DNA of 64,000 nucleotides from Hwangdonia lutea (GTDB lineage Bacteria; Bacteroidota; Bacteroidia; Flavobacteriales; Flavobacteriaceae), in assembly GCF_032814565.1 (NCBI RefSeq), contig NZ_CP136521.1:1894501-1958500 (forward strand), read 5' to 3'. Every line of letters begins with the position of its first letter. Position 1 is the first letter of the stretch. Under the pieces are notes generated by a model that saw only the letters and a list, made by a program, of their open reading frames with translations, did no database searches and had not been told where the DNA came from. Position numbers and translations under genes: made by a program. Positions 17,821 through 27,467 of the stretch are shown here, piece by piece.

Positions 17821-18024
17821 CTAACTATGTTTTTTTACCTTTTGCTCTATACGTTTTGAGATTCGTAAAATTCCCATCATTATGATAACGCAAATCGAGG
17901 CCACTATCGCAATTAATGCGATGATGCTTTCACCTTGAAAAGGGGCATTGAAATCTACCTTTGTAAAGTTAAAAATAATAAGTCCTAAAGCTGCAATACT
18001 GAGTATTATGGTTAAAAGTTTCAT
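17821..18024 (-). CDS. Small membrane protein
   Basis: The 67-residue protein has two predicted transmembrane helices (LLTIILSIAALGLIIFNF at 3-20 and IIALIAIVASICVIIMMGIL at about 34-53) and a basic tail (RISKRIEQKVKKHS). No family is recognised. It lies downstream of marC on the same strand with a 60-bp gap. An identical gene order in related species would support it as real. Confidence 0.72.
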   Translation of the reverse strand: MKLLTIILSIAALGLIIFNFTKVDFNAPFQGESIIALIAIVASICVIIMMGILRISKRIEQKVKKHS

Positions 18025-18084
18025 GTATTTATAATTTTATCGTTTTGTAATCATCTTTATTTGCCAAACGCCAAATGGGGGTTC

Positions 18085-18672
18085 TTATACAAGGTCAAAC
18101 AACGCTTTAATGTTATGGGCAAATAATTTTACGGCAATGGCCAACAATACAACACCAAACACCTTGCGGACAATGTTAATACCATTTTGCCCTAAGAAAC
18201 GCTCTATTTTCGATGAGGTTTTAAGCACAATATAAATAATAATTACGTTTAATAAAACCGCAACAATAATATTTTCAATTCTAAACTCGGCGCGTAACGA
18301 AAGCAAAGTGGTTAAACTACCGGGGCCAGCAATTAAAGGGAATGCCAACGGAAAAACGGCGGTAGTCAGGGCATCGTGTTCTTCCTGTTTGTAAAGTGTA
18401 ATGCCCAAAATCATTTCTAATGCAATAAAAAATAAAATAAAGGCACCGGCAACCGCAAACGAGTTCACATCAATGCCAATAAGGTTTAAAATGCTTTTTC
18501 CTAAAAACAGAAATAAAATTAAAATAATACCAGCAATTAGCGATGCTTTTTCACTTTGTATATGTCCTGCTTTTTTACGCAAATCTATAACAATGGGAAT
18601 GTTTCCAATAATATCAATTACGGCGAATAACACCATAAAAGCAGTGAATATTTCTTTAAAATCGAGTTGCAT
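18085..18672 (-). CDS. MarC-family integral membrane protein
   Basis: The 195-residue protein has six transmembrane segments and the MarC (UPF0056) pattern: FKEIFTAFMVLFAVIDIIGN near the N-terminus, FPLAFPLIAGPGSLTTLLSL in the middle, and RVFGVVLLAIAVKLFAHNIK at the end. The family was once linked to multiple antibiotic resistance in E. coli, but that link was later withdrawn. A transport function is assumed only from topology. Full length. Confidence 0.92.
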   Translation of the reverse strand: MQLDFKEIFTAFMVLFAVIDIIGNIPIVIDLRKKAGHIQSEKASLIAGIILILFLFLGKSILNLIGIDVNSFAVAGAFILFFIALEMILGITLYKQEEHDALTTAVFPLAFPLIAGPGSLTTLLSLRAEFRIENIIVAVLLNVIIIYIVLKTSSKIERFLGQNGINIVRKVFGVVLLAIAVKLFAHNIKALFDLV

Positions 18673-18749
18673 GTGTTTTAGGTTTAATTTTTCGGCAAAA
18701 GTAGATGATTATAACCGATTTATAGCATTATTTTAATCTAAAGTTTACA

Positions 18750-18757
18750 TACTTTTG
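18750..18757 (+). promoter_or_regulatory. -7 promoter element before small ORF and DUF3109 gene
   Basis: TACTTTTG matches TAnnTTTG exactly. An ATG follows only 3 bp after the element (18761), so a transcript from here would be leaderless or nearly so for the small ORF. The DUF3109 gene starts 84 bp downstream. Confidence 0.5.
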
Positions 18758-18760
18758 CCT

Positions 18761-18835
18761 ATGCAAATACAGTTGATAAAAATAGGTGTTTTTCAACAAA
18801 GTGTAAAAGCAATATTTTTTAATGAGCTTAAATAG
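18761..18835 (+). CDS. 24-codon small ORF ahead of the DUF3109 gene
   Basis: ATG at 18761 to TAG at 18833-18835 encodes 24 residues (MQIQLIKIGVFQQSVKAIFF, then NELK). It begins directly after a consensus -7 element and stops 6 bp before the ATG of the DUF3109 gene. Its position suggests a leader peptide or a translational coupler. Chance is a real possibility at this length, and no homology is recognised. Confidence 0.3.
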   Translation: MQIQLIKIGVFQQSVKAIFFNELK

Positions 18836-18841
18836 TAGGGT

Positions 18842-19405
18842 ATGTTTCAATTAGGTAAAACCATAGTTTCAGAAGATATTATAGAAAAGGATTTTGTGTG
18901 TAATCTATCAGCCTGTAAAGGTGCCTGCTGTATTGATGGCGATGCCGGTGCGCCACTTGACGAAGAGGAAGTTCAAATACTCAAAGACATCTATCCTAAA
19001 GTAAAGCCTTTTTTACGAAAAGAAGGTATTGAGGCTATTGAAAATCAAGGTACACACATTACTACAGAATTTGGTGACCTTGAAACTCCTTTAATCAACA
19101 ATGCTGATTGCGCTTATGTGATTTTTGATGATAAAAACACTGCACTTTGCGGCATTGAAGAGGCTTATAATCAAGGTGAAATTTCTTGGAAAAAGCCAGT
19201 GTCTTGTCATTTATATCCCATTCGGGTTAAAGCATATTCTGAATTTTTAGCGGTAAATTATGATAAATGGGACATTTGTGATGATGCCTGCACACTTGGT
19301 AAAGAATTACAAGTTCCGGTTTACAAATTTGTAAAAGAAGCCTTGATTAGAAAGTTTGGTGAAGATTGGTATACGGAGCTGGAAAAAGTCGCTAAAATTT
19401 TGTAG
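18842..19405 (+). CDS. DUF3109 family cysteine-rich protein
   Basis: The 187-residue protein matches the DUF3109 layout: FVCNLSACKGACCIDGDAGA near residues 18-37 with three clustered cysteines, then PLDEEEVQILKDIYP, GIEEAYNQGEISWKKPVSCH with YPIRVKAYSEF, and a WDICDDACTLGKEL motif. The CxxxCxxxCC arrangement resembles the YkgJ/Fli zinc or iron-sulfur cluster family, so metal binding is likely, but its job is not known. It is preceded by a 24-codon ORF behind the same promoter. Confidence 0.88.
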   Translation: MFQLGKTIVSEDIIEKDFVCNLSACKGACCIDGDAGAPLDEEEVQILKDIYPKVKPFLRKEGIEAIENQGTHITTEFGDLETPLINNADCAYVIFDDKNTALCGIEEAYNQGEISWKKPVSCHLYPIRVKAYSEFLAVNYDKWDICDDACTLGKELQVPVYKFVKEALIRKFGEDWYTELEKVAKIL

Positions 19406-19800
19406 AATAACCGTCTTAAACACCAGCAAAACATAGGTTTTTTAAGTTAAAAATCTTTAATTTTTATGTTCACTTTTTAAAAACATGAAAAAATTAAAAC
19501 GTTGATTTTCAGTTAATTGCTGATTTTTTATGTAAACTTCTTGTTTTCAACGGTATTCTTTGTTTGTTAAAAACTTGTTGATAAGGTTTACAAAACACCC
19601 TTTCTTTTTTCAGAACAATTGCCAACCTTTGTTAAGAGCAAATAAGTTAGATTTTCTGTTTCATTTTGGTTAAAATAAAACGATAGGGAATCTGATTTTT
19701 TTTGGAAAACACGCGCTATATTCTTTCTTAAAAAAAGAAATAATTTAGATTTTTTTGTTTTACACGGGTCTTGCAACCAACTAGCTATTAATTATAACAT
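19406..19800. other. AT-rich leader region upstream of nrdB
   Basis: This 395-bp stretch has no gene. It holds several A/T tracts and a weak hairpin (TTCTT... AAGAA) near 19722-19742. A GAAAACACGCGCTATATT segment near 19705 has some likeness to an NrdR box, but only one degenerate copy is seen. A long 5' region before the ribonucleotide reductase operon fits regulated expression. I cannot name a riboswitch or other RNA here. Confidence 0.4.
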
Positions 19801-21075
19801 ATGGAGATTACACAAATTATTAAAAGAGATTACGAAACAAGTCCTTTTGTTTTAAACAAGATTTCTAATGCCATTGAAAAAGCCATGCTTTCTGTTGGAA
19901 ACGGCACCAAGGAAGATGCAAACGGCATTGCCGTAAATGTTTTACAAGCCTTATTGGATAGAAAGGCAAAAGATTACAAGTACGTGCCAACCGTGGAGCA
20001 GGTACAAGACCTTGTTGAGGAAAAGTTAATGGAAAGCGCCTTTCACGATGTGGCGAAAGCCTATATTTTATACCGAGACGAGCAGGCTAGAAACAGAAAA
20101 ACCAATATTTTTGAAAAGCGTATAAACTTAAAACCTTACGAGTATCCTGCGCTTAACGATTATGTTGATGCCATTAGGCACTCTTATTGGATTCATTCAG
20201 AATTTAACTTTACTAGCGACATACAAGATTTTAAAACAAAACTTACCATTGTAGAGCAAAATGCAATAAAAAACACCATGCTTGCGATTTCGCAAATAGA
20301 GGTGGCGGTTAAAAGTTTTTGGGGCGATCTTTATAACAAAATGCCGAAGCCGGAAATTGGATCGGTGGGAGCTACATTTGCAGAAAGCGAGGTAAGACAC
20401 CAAGACGCTTATTCGCATTTACTGGAAATTTTAGGTTTAAATAACGAGTTTAAACACCTAAAAAAGAAACCCGTAATTATGCGTCGTGTGCATTACTTGG
20501 AAACCGCATTAAAAAATGCAAAAAGCGAAGATAACAAAGAGTTTGCCGAGTCTATATTATTGTTCTCGCTGTTTATAGAGCATGTTTCTTTATTCTCTCA
20601 GTTTTTAATAATCATGGCTTTTAATAAGCATAAAAACATGCTTAAAGGGGTTTCAAATGTTGTTGAAGCAACTTCTAAAGAAGAGCAAATTCATGGCGAT
20701 TTCGGGATAGATGTAATTAAAATAATTAAAGAAGAAAACCCAACGTGGTTTGATGACGAGCACACAAAATTAGTACAGGATTTATGTAAAGAAGCCTTTG
20801 AGTCTGAAAGTAAAATAATAGACTGGATTTTTGAAGCTGGAGAATTAGAGTTTTTACCAAAAGATGTGATTAACGAATTTATTAAACATCGTTTTAACAA
20901 TTCCTTAGAGAGCATAGGTATTGAAAAAGTATTTGAAATAGACCAAAAATTAGTTGAAAAAACAGAATGGTTTGACGATGAAATTATTGGCACAAAACAC
21001 GGGGATTTCTTCGTAAAACGATCTATAAACTACAGTAAAAGAACAAAAAGTATAACCAGCGACGACCTATTTTAA
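19801..21075 (+). CDS. nrdB: Ribonucleotide reductase small subunit NrdB with N-terminal ATP-cone
   Basis: The 424-residue protein is a fusion. Residues 1 to about 95 form an ATP-cone (IIKRDYETSPFVLNKISNAI ... VPTVEQVQDLVEEKLMESAF). The rest is the ferritin-like radical subunit, with metal ligands in EVRHQDAYSH (Glu197, His200) and KEEQIHG. Tyr204 sits in register with the radical tyrosine of E. coli. ATP-cones normally sit on NrdA. In Leeuwenhoekiella blandensis a NrdB-borne cone switches the enzyme off with dATP by driving NrdB oligomers, and related flavobacterial subunits use a dimanganese centre. The same is inferred here. NrdA follows after 2 bp. Confidence 0.96.
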   Translation: MEITQIIKRDYETSPFVLNKISNAIEKAMLSVGNGTKEDANGIAVNVLQALLDRKAKDYKYVPTVEQVQDLVEEKLMESAFHDVAKAYILYRDEQARNRKTNIFEKRINLKPYEYPALNDYVDAIRHSYWIHSEFNFTSDIQDFKTKLTIVEQNAIKNTMLAISQIEVAVKSFWGDLYNKMPKPEIGSVGATFAESEVRHQDAYSHLLEILGLNNEFKHLKKKPVIMRRVHYLETALKNAKSEDNKEFAESILLFSLFIEHVSLFSQFLIIMAFNKHKNMLKGVSNVVEATSKEEQIHGDFGIDVIKIIKEENPTWFDDEHTKLVQDLCKEAFESESKIIDWIFEAGELEFLPKDVINEFIKHRFNNSLESIGIEKVFEIDQKLVEKTEWFDDEIIGTKHGDFFVKRSINYSKRTKSITSDDLF

Positions 21076-21077
21076 AA

Positions 21078-22874
21078 ATGAGCGACTACACCAACAAAAC
21101 CACAGCAGAAAATTTACAACAACAAGAAGCAGGAACTTCAAAATTCGACGAATTAATTAATGCCAGAACCGAGGCTATAAAAGAGGCTACTAAAAAACCA
21201 GAAATTAAATGGTTAACAGAGAACAGTCGTAAGTTTTTATCATCAGGTTACTTAACAGACAATACAACACCCGAAGAGAGAATTAAGGAAATTGCGCTAA
21301 ATGCAGAAAAAATATTAAAAATAGACGGTTTTGCAGATAAGTTTTATGGCTATATGGCCGAAGGCTATTATTCGTTGGCATCACCGGTTTGGTCTAACTT
21401 TGGTAAAAAAAGAGGTTTGCCCATTAGTTGTTTTGGTTCGCATATTTCCGATGATATGGGCGATATTCTTTACACTCAGTCCGAGGTAGGCATGATGTCT
21501 AAACTTGGAGGTGGAACTTCGGGGTATTTTGGCAAACTGAGACACCGAGGCGCGCCTGTAAAAAACAATGGTGAATCGTCGGGTGCGGTTCATATCATGC
21601 AACTTTTTGAAAAAATGGTGGATGTTGTAAGTCAGGGTTCTGTACGACGCGGTCGTTTTTCGCCATACCTTCCTATTGAGCATCAAGATATTCATGAGTT
21701 TTTAGAAATAGGAACAGAAGGAAACCCCATTCAAGAATTAACACACGGTGTTACCGTTGGAAACCAATGGATGGAAGAAATGATTGAAGGCGATACAGAT
21801 AAAAGAGCTATTTGGGCTAAAGTGCTGCAACGCCGCGGTGAAATAGGTTATCCTTATATTTTCTTTAGAGACAATGCCAATAATGCTGCGCCGGAAGTAT
21901 ATCAGGAAAAAAAGCATGAAATCTACGCCAGTAATTTATGCTCGGAAATCATGTTGCCAACAAACGACAGATGGTCTTTTGTGTGCGTGCTATCTTCAAT
22001 AAATTTATTGCATTACGATAAATGGAAAGATACCGATGCCGTTGAAACTATGGTGTACTTTTTAGATGCCGTTTTAGAAGAGTTTATTACCAAATTAGAA
22101 GTATACAGAGATTCTACAAATCGAGACGACCAGCAAACCTTTCTGTTTATGGAAAAGGCCTATAATTTTGCCAAAGAAAACAGAGCCTTAGGTATGGGCG
22201 CTTTGGGGTGGCACTCGTTATTGCAGTCTAAAATGTTGTCTTTTGATAGTCAAGAAGCTTTCAATTTAAATAGTGAAATATTCAAGACCATTGGCGAAAA
22301 ATCGAAAAAAGCATCCCAGGAATTAGCTAAATTATATGGAGAGCCAGAGGTGTTAAAAGGCTACGGAAGACGAAATACCACATTAAATGCCGTGGCGCCA
22401 ACAACGTCTTCAGCCTTTATTTTAGGGCAAGTATCGCAGGGTATTGAACCCATTTGGTCTAATAGTTATGTAAAGGATATTGCGAAAATTAAAACCACAA
22501 TTAAAAACCCGTTTTTAGTCGAGCTTTTAGAAGAAAAGGGATTAAATACAAGCGAAATTTGGAAAAGCATTCGCGATTACGATGGTTCCGTGCAGCATTT
22601 AGAAGAACTTACAGACCATGAAAAAGAGGTGTTTAAAACCTATTCCGAAATCGATCAAATGACTATTATTTACCAAGCGGCAAATAGACAAAACCATATC
22701 GACCAAGGGCAATCTTTAAACATTATGGTGCACCCAGACATGCCAGTTAAAGATATTAATAAGCTTTACGTAACGGCTTGGAAATTGGGCGTAAAATCGC
22801 TGTATTACCAACACAGTATGAATGCGGCACAGAAGTTTAAGCAAAAGAAAGAATGCACGAGTTGCGAAGGATAA
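21078..22874 (+). CDS. nrdA: Ribonucleotide reductase large subunit NrdA lacking an ATP-cone
   Basis: The 598-residue catalytic subunit reduces ribonucleoside diphosphates with NrdB. Seen motifs: LPISCFGSHISDD (first active-site Cys), KLGGGTSGYFGKLRHRG, ASNLCSEIMLP with the VCVLSSINL segment (thiyl-radical Cys and second redox Cys region), and a C-terminal ECTSCEG (CxxC shuttle for thioredoxin). The protein is short because the N-terminal ATP-cone is missing. That matches the cone's presence on NrdB, so overall activity control moves to the small subunit. A terminator follows at 22904. Confidence 0.96.
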   Translation: MSDYTNKTTAENLQQQEAGTSKFDELINARTEAIKEATKKPEIKWLTENSRKFLSSGYLTDNTTPEERIKEIALNAEKILKIDGFADKFYGYMAEGYYSLASPVWSNFGKKRGLPISCFGSHISDDMGDILYTQSEVGMMSKLGGGTSGYFGKLRHRGAPVKNNGESSGAVHIMQLFEKMVDVVSQGSVRRGRFSPYLPIEHQDIHEFLEIGTEGNPIQELTHGVTVGNQWMEEMIEGDTDKRAIWAKVLQRRGEIGYPYIFFRDNANNAAPEVYQEKKHEIYASNLCSEIMLPTNDRWSFVCVLSSINLLHYDKWKDTDAVETMVYFLDAVLEEFITKLEVYRDSTNRDDQQTFLFMEKAYNFAKENRALGMGALGWHSLLQSKMLSFDSQEAFNLNSEIFKTIGEKSKKASQELAKLYGEPEVLKGYGRRNTTLNAVAPTTSSAFILGQVSQGIEPIWSNSYVKDIAKIKTTIKNPFLVELLEEKGLNTSEIWKSIRDYDGSVQHLEELTDHEKEVFKTYSEIDQMTIIYQAANRQNHIDQGQSLNIMVHPDMPVKDINKLYVTAWKLGVKSLYYQHSMNAAQKFKQKKECTSCEG

Positions 22875-22903
22875 TTAACAATAAGTTTTAAGTGTAAACA
22901 AAG

Positions 22904-22927
22904 CCACCTCAATTGGGGTGGTTTTTT
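22904..22927 (+). terminator. Rho-independent terminator after nrdA
   Basis: CCACC at 22904-22908 pairs with GGTGG at 22917-22921 (extendable by a C-G pair around an AATT loop), followed by six T residues. Confidence 0.85.
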
Positions 22928-23110
22928 GTTTGCTGACCATTCATAAAAAAATGTTATTTTTAGTTTTTTAACTTAACCTTAGGCTGCTCTCTAAACTATG
23001 AAACACCAAATGTATACAACTTTACATGCTTCACGTCCGTGGCAGTTAATTGATTTACAGTTCGTTTTAAGGTGTTTTTTGCCGATTAAAAACTAAAATA
23101 AGTTAGCGCT

Positions 23111-24874
23111 ATGATTAGAAAAGCAACGTTTTTTGTCCTTTTAATTGTAATAGCGATTCTTCTTTTTTTTAACCCGAATTTTAAAACGATTTCGGCGGGT
23201 GTTGCCATTTTACTATTTGGCATGATTATGTTGGAAGAAGGATTTAGGGTTTTTACCAAAGGTCCACTTCAAAGAATATTAAAAAAGGCAACAAACAAGC
23301 TTTATAAAAGCATTACTACTGGTGCTTTGGTTACGGGGTTAATTCAGTCTAGCTCGTTGGTTTCGGTAATAACCATTTCGTTTGTCAGTGCAGAGTTAAT
23401 CACTTTAGCTGGCGGTATAGGATTAATTTTTGGCTCAAATATCGGCACGACAGCCACGGCGTGGTTAGTAGCAGGTTTTGGCCTAAAAATAAAGGTGTCT
23501 ACTTTGGCAATGCCCATGCTGGTTTTCGGAATTATTTTTGCATTTCAAAAAAACACAACTCTAAAAGGTGTTGGTAATGTTTTAGCGGGCTTGGGCTTTT
23601 TCTTTTTGGGAATTCATTATATGAAAGAGGGTTTTGATGTTTTTAAAACCTACTTCGATTTGTCCCAATATGCCGTTTCTGGATTTTTGGGTGTTTTTAT
23701 TTATACAGGCTTGGGAATTATTATCACTACCATTCTGCAATCAAGTAGCGCCACTTTGGCTTTAATTTTAACGGCGCTTGCCGCTGGACAAATAGAATAC
23801 GAAAATGCCCTTGCTTTGGCCATTGGAGCCAATGTGGGTACCACCATTACGGCTATTATTGGGGCGTTGGGCTCAAATATTGCTGGCCGAAGATTGGCGG
23901 GGGCTCATTTTGTTTTTAATATGACCACAGGGTTAATAGCCATTGCGTTTATCTTTCCGTTGGCTCGATTGGTGAATAATTTGTCCGAGGTTTTACAGAT
24001 AGCAGACACCAATTACACCTTAAAATTAGCCTTGTTTCATACCATTTTTAATGTTGTGGGCGTGGTGGTCATGATTCCCTTTATTAAAAAACTTGAAGTT
24101 TTATTGCAAAGGGTGATAAAAGAAAAATCGGATAAAGATATTGATGAACCAAAATATTTAAACGCCGCCGTATTGAAATTTCCAGGAACCGCTATTTCAG
24201 CATTAATTAACGAGTCGAGATATCTTTATAAAAACAGCATTTTCGAAATTGTGGCGCATGCATTAAATATTCATAGGGAAGACATTAAATCCAGTGAAAA
24301 AATAAAGAAGATTGTAAAAAAATCCGATATCGATTTTAAAACCGATGTCGAAGGTTTGTACTATACCAAAGTAAAAACCATTTATAGCGAAATTATTAGG
24401 TATGCCACCACAGCACAAAGTGATTTAAAACTTAATAAAAAGCAAATAAAGGTGGTTTCTGAAATAAAAATGGCGAACAGAAAAATGGTTGAAATTATAA
24501 AAAGCGTAAAAGAGCTGAACAAAAACATTACCATGGCATCGGCATCAAGCAATAAACATTTGCAAAATGAATACGATAGTTTTAGAAAAAAACTAACCAA
24601 GGTATTGCGGGTTATCTATTTGTTTAGAACGGAAACAGATCACGCAGACTACGCCCGAAAACTCAAGCAATTAAGAAAAGAAGCAAAAGCAAATATTAGG
24701 CAAAGTAACACCTCTATTGATCGATTGATTAGAGAGGATTTAATTACGGCTAAAATGGCGTCGTCGCTTTTTAACGATTATGCCAATGTAAACGATATAA
24801 TAGACAAGCTCATTGAAATTGCCGAACTGTTATACGGTAAAAAGGACACACTTTTGGAGAATAAAACGGAATAA
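23111..24874 (+). CDS. Na/Pi cotransporter (NptA/PNaS family) with PhoU-like tail
   Basis: The 587-residue protein has the duplicated Na/Pi-cotransporter core. QSSSLVSVITISF (about 75-90) and TILQSSSATLALILTALAAG (about 205-225) are the two QSSS signature repeats, each with a following GSNIGTTAT or GANVGTTIT motif. From about residue 350 on it is a helical PhoU-like cytoplasmic domain. It imports phosphate with sodium, or exports it. A weak pair of PHO-box-like heptamers (TTTACAG 23054-23060 and TTTTAAG 23065-23071, 11 bp apart) lies 40 bp upstream. It opens the phosphate island. Confidence 0.93.
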   Translation: MIRKATFFVLLIVIAILLFFNPNFKTISAGVAILLFGMIMLEEGFRVFTKGPLQRILKKATNKLYKSITTGALVTGLIQSSSLVSVITISFVSAELITLAGGIGLIFGSNIGTTATAWLVAGFGLKIKVSTLAMPMLVFGIIFAFQKNTTLKGVGNVLAGLGFFFLGIHYMKEGFDVFKTYFDLSQYAVSGFLGVFIYTGLGIIITTILQSSSATLALILTALAAGQIEYENALALAIGANVGTTITAIIGALGSNIAGRRLAGAHFVFNMTTGLIAIAFIFPLARLVNNLSEVLQIADTNYTLKLALFHTIFNVVGVVVMIPFIKKLEVLLQRVIKEKSDKDIDEPKYLNAAVLKFPGTAISALINESRYLYKNSIFEIVAHALNIHREDIKSSEKIKKIVKKSDIDFKTDVEGLYYTKVKTIYSEIIRYATTAQSDLKLNKKQIKVVSEIKMANRKMVEIIKSVKELNKNITMASASSNKHLQNEYDSFRKKLTKVLRVIYLFRTETDHADYARKLKQLRKEAKANIRQSNTSIDRLIREDLITAKMASSLFNDYANVNDIIDKLIEIAELLYGKKDTLLENKTE

Positions 24875-24961
24875 AACCTGTATAACAGAAGACGTTTTTG
24901 TTCTTCTGAACGCCATTAGTAATCCTAAATGTTCATAACCTAAGATGCTTCACTGAACTAT

Positions 24962-25008
24962 ATTAAAATTCCCAAAACCAAAATTTATTTGGCTTTAGGA
25001 ATTTTAAT
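24962..25008. terminator. Hairpin between convergent phosphate-transporter genes
   Basis: ATTAAAATTCC (24962-24972) pairs with GGAATTTTAAT (24998-25008), with inner pairing of CCAAA with TTTGG. It lies between the stops of the genes at 23111 (+) and 25057 (-) and can serve as a bidirectional terminator, although the T tract is weak. Confidence 0.55.
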
Positions 25009-25056
25009 GCGACATGCTTTATTCAATGATTTTTTTCAGACAAGCTATTTTAAGGT

Positions 25057-27420
25057 TTAGTTGTCCTTTTTCTTTTTGTCTTTATCAGATTTGCTGCCAA
25101 CTTCCAAAACGTCATCTACCACACTAATAGTGGCTGGTTTTACAGAGGCATCATGCGAATTGTAATATTCGTCTAAAAGATTCATGGTGGCCGTTAATAA
25201 ATCTTTGGTTTCCAATAATAAACTAAAGTATAGCGTTGTGTTTTTTGGACTAGATTCTTCTGTTCTTGTTCTAGAAACTTGCTTTGCGATTTTATCGGTT
25301 ACCAAGTCGTACACCTCTTTTTTGCGTTTAATAATCTCTCCTATTTGCTCAAAAGAGTGCGAATCGAAAGCTGCTTTGGTATCGTTAAACAGGGCTTCAA
25401 GGGTGTTATCAACATCTTTAAGTTCTTTTATTTGACTAAATTTAAGTTTCTTATGGTTGTTGTTAATGTGTTTGTGGCTCACTTTAGATATGTATTCCAA
25501 CGATTGTGTCATATCCTGTAAGTAGCCTAAAATATTAATATAAAAACTACTTGCGCGTAAACTGGTTTCATCTAAATTTTTAATAAAATAGAATATATTA
25601 TCCCTTAATTCATCAACTTCTGCCATGAGTTTAGCCACCTGCTTTTTATTCTTTTTAAGAAGTGTTAAATCTTGTTTGGCCAACCCTTTTACAGCATTGG
25701 TGTAAATCCTGTTTCCGCGTTTTACAACATTCGCAATATTGCCGGCACTTTCGTGGATAACACCTTGCACTGATCGACTTCCTGTTTTTTTCAGGCTGTC
25801 CTCGGCACCTGTTTCCTTAGACTTATTATTGTGGGCTATGGTGCTTCTTATAAGCAAAGCTATGGCTAACAACAATAAAATAGGGAACATCACTTTGATG
25901 TTTAAATTTAATAAGTAAGCTACTAAAGCGGCTGCGGTAAAGGCACTAAAAGCAGTAAAAAACCATCCGCCAATAACGTTAATTACACCAGCAACACGAT
26001 ATACGGCACTTTCTGCACCCCAGGCGCGATCTGCTAAAGAGGTACCCATAGCCACCATAAAAGTTACATAAGTTGTAGATAGAGGCAGTTTGTAAGATGT
26101 GGCGATAGAGATTAATACCGCGGCTACCATTAAGTTAACGGCGGCTCTCACTAAATCGAAAGCTGGGAGCTCCTTGGCTTTGTCTTTTGATGCCTTTACT
26201 ACGGGAACTTCAAATTGTTTTTCTATTTTATCTTGCCAAGATTTAGGCAACATGTATTCTGACATTTGAGACATTAACATAGCCGATCGTACAAATCCGC
26301 GCGATAAAAAATTAGGCTGAAAACGCTCTTTTGTCTCACCTTGGCTCGCTAAATCCAAAGAGGTTTTTACAACATCTTTCGCTTTGCTTGAAAACCAGAG
26401 TGTTAATACCATAATCATACCTGCTCCAAATAATAGCCAGTTGTTTGTTGGTACTTTTTCAGCTAGGATCTCCATAGAAAACTCTGTGGCCAAAGTACCT
26501 GAACTTAAAAAGGAAGCGGTCCAAGCTTCGTAAGCATTAAAAGCCGCAATGGGTACACCAATAAAGTTTACCAAATCGTTACCGGCAAAGGCTAAAGCCA
26601 ATGCAAAGGTGCCCACGATGATAATGAGTTTGTAAATGTTGGTCTTAAAAAAGCTTATTAATGCATAAGCCAATAAAGACCAGATAGCGAGACTTATTAA
26701 AATGATTAATAATACCTGGTGTTCTAAAAAGTCATTCATTGTTTCACCACCAAGAATATCATATGATTCTTTGGCATAAGAGGTGCCTTTTAATCCTTTT
26801 ATAAAAATAAAATAAGTAATGGCAGTTAAGGCTAAACCACCAAATAAGGCGCCAACCCAAGCTGCTTTCTTTTCAAAATTATAAGACAATAATAACCTTG
26901 CAACCCATTGCACCATGGCCCCAATGGTAAAGGCGACGACGACCGAGAGCAAGATTCCGAAAATAATCTGAGATGCTTTTGATGTGTTTATATAACCAAC
27001 AACATCGCTAAAATTACCTCCATCGGCACCAATTTTAATTAGAGCCATGGCTACCGCAGCGCCCAATAATTCAAATACAATAGAAACAGTAGTTGATGTG
27101 GGCATCCCAACAGAATTGAAAAAATCCAATAACAGAATATCCGTTAACATAACGGCCATGAAAATAATCATGATTTCGTTAAACATAAATTCCCCGGGGT
27201 TAAATATGCCTTTTCGTGCCACTTCCATCATACCGCTTGAAAACACCGCGCCAACGGCAACGCCAACACTGGCAACAATCATAATAGTTCTAAAAGAAAT
27301 GGCTTTAGAGCCAATAGCAGAATTTAAGAAGTTTACCGCATCATTACTTACGCCAACAACCAAATCAGCAATGGCTAAAAGGGCTAAGGCAATAATCATG
27401 TATAAGTATAAGTTTTCCAT
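25057..27420 (-). CDS. Pit-family inorganic phosphate transporter with PhoU-like C-terminal domain
   Basis: The 787-residue protein starts with the PHO4/Pit permease: LLAIADLVVGVSNDAVNFLN, VGMPTSTTVSIVFELLGAAV, a second repeat AFAGNDLVNFIGVPIAAFNA, and KLPLSTTYVTFMVAMGTSLA. The GANDxxN-type signatures appear as GVSNDAVNFLNS and AGNDLVNF. After about residue 560 there is a soluble helical domain (KGLAKQDLTLLKKNKKQVAK ...) resembling PhoU/DUF47, fused rather than encoded separately as in many bacteria. It takes up phosphate by cation symport and may sense it through the tail. Twin PHO-box-like repeats lie just upstream. Confidence 0.94.
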   Translation of the reverse strand: MENLYLYMIIALALLAIADLVVGVSNDAVNFLNSAIGSKAISFRTIMIVASVGVAVGAVFSSGMMEVARKGIFNPGEFMFNEIMIIFMAVMLTDILLLDFFNSVGMPTSTTVSIVFELLGAAVAMALIKIGADGGNFSDVVGYINTSKASQIIFGILLSVVVAFTIGAMVQWVARLLLSYNFEKKAAWVGALFGGLALTAITYFIFIKGLKGTSYAKESYDILGGETMNDFLEHQVLLIILISLAIWSLLAYALISFFKTNIYKLIIIVGTFALALAFAGNDLVNFIGVPIAAFNAYEAWTASFLSSGTLATEFSMEILAEKVPTNNWLLFGAGMIMVLTLWFSSKAKDVVKTSLDLASQGETKERFQPNFLSRGFVRSAMLMSQMSEYMLPKSWQDKIEKQFEVPVVKASKDKAKELPAFDLVRAAVNLMVAAVLISIATSYKLPLSTTYVTFMVAMGTSLADRAWGAESAVYRVAGVINVIGGWFFTAFSAFTAAALVAYLLNLNIKVMFPILLLLAIALLIRSTIAHNNKSKETGAEDSLKKTGSRSVQGVIHESAGNIANVVKRGNRIYTNAVKGLAKQDLTLLKKNKKQVAKLMAEVDELRDNIFYFIKNLDETSLRASSFYINILGYLQDMTQSLEYISKVSHKHINNNHKKLKFSQIKELKDVDNTLEALFNDTKAAFDSHSFEQIGEIIKRKKEVYDLVTDKIAKQVSRTRTEESSPKNTTLYFSLLLETKDLLTATMNLLDEYYNSHDASVKPATISVVDDVLEVGSKSDKDKKKKDN

Positions 27421-27467
27421 AATTTAGTTTAAAATAGTTTGTAAATATCTTTAGACTTTTTTGTTGT

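Noticed and set aside
19700-19725. NrdR-box-like segment upstream of nrdB
   Set aside because: Only one degenerate half resembles the box; NrdR needs two paired boxes, so it was left unlabelled.
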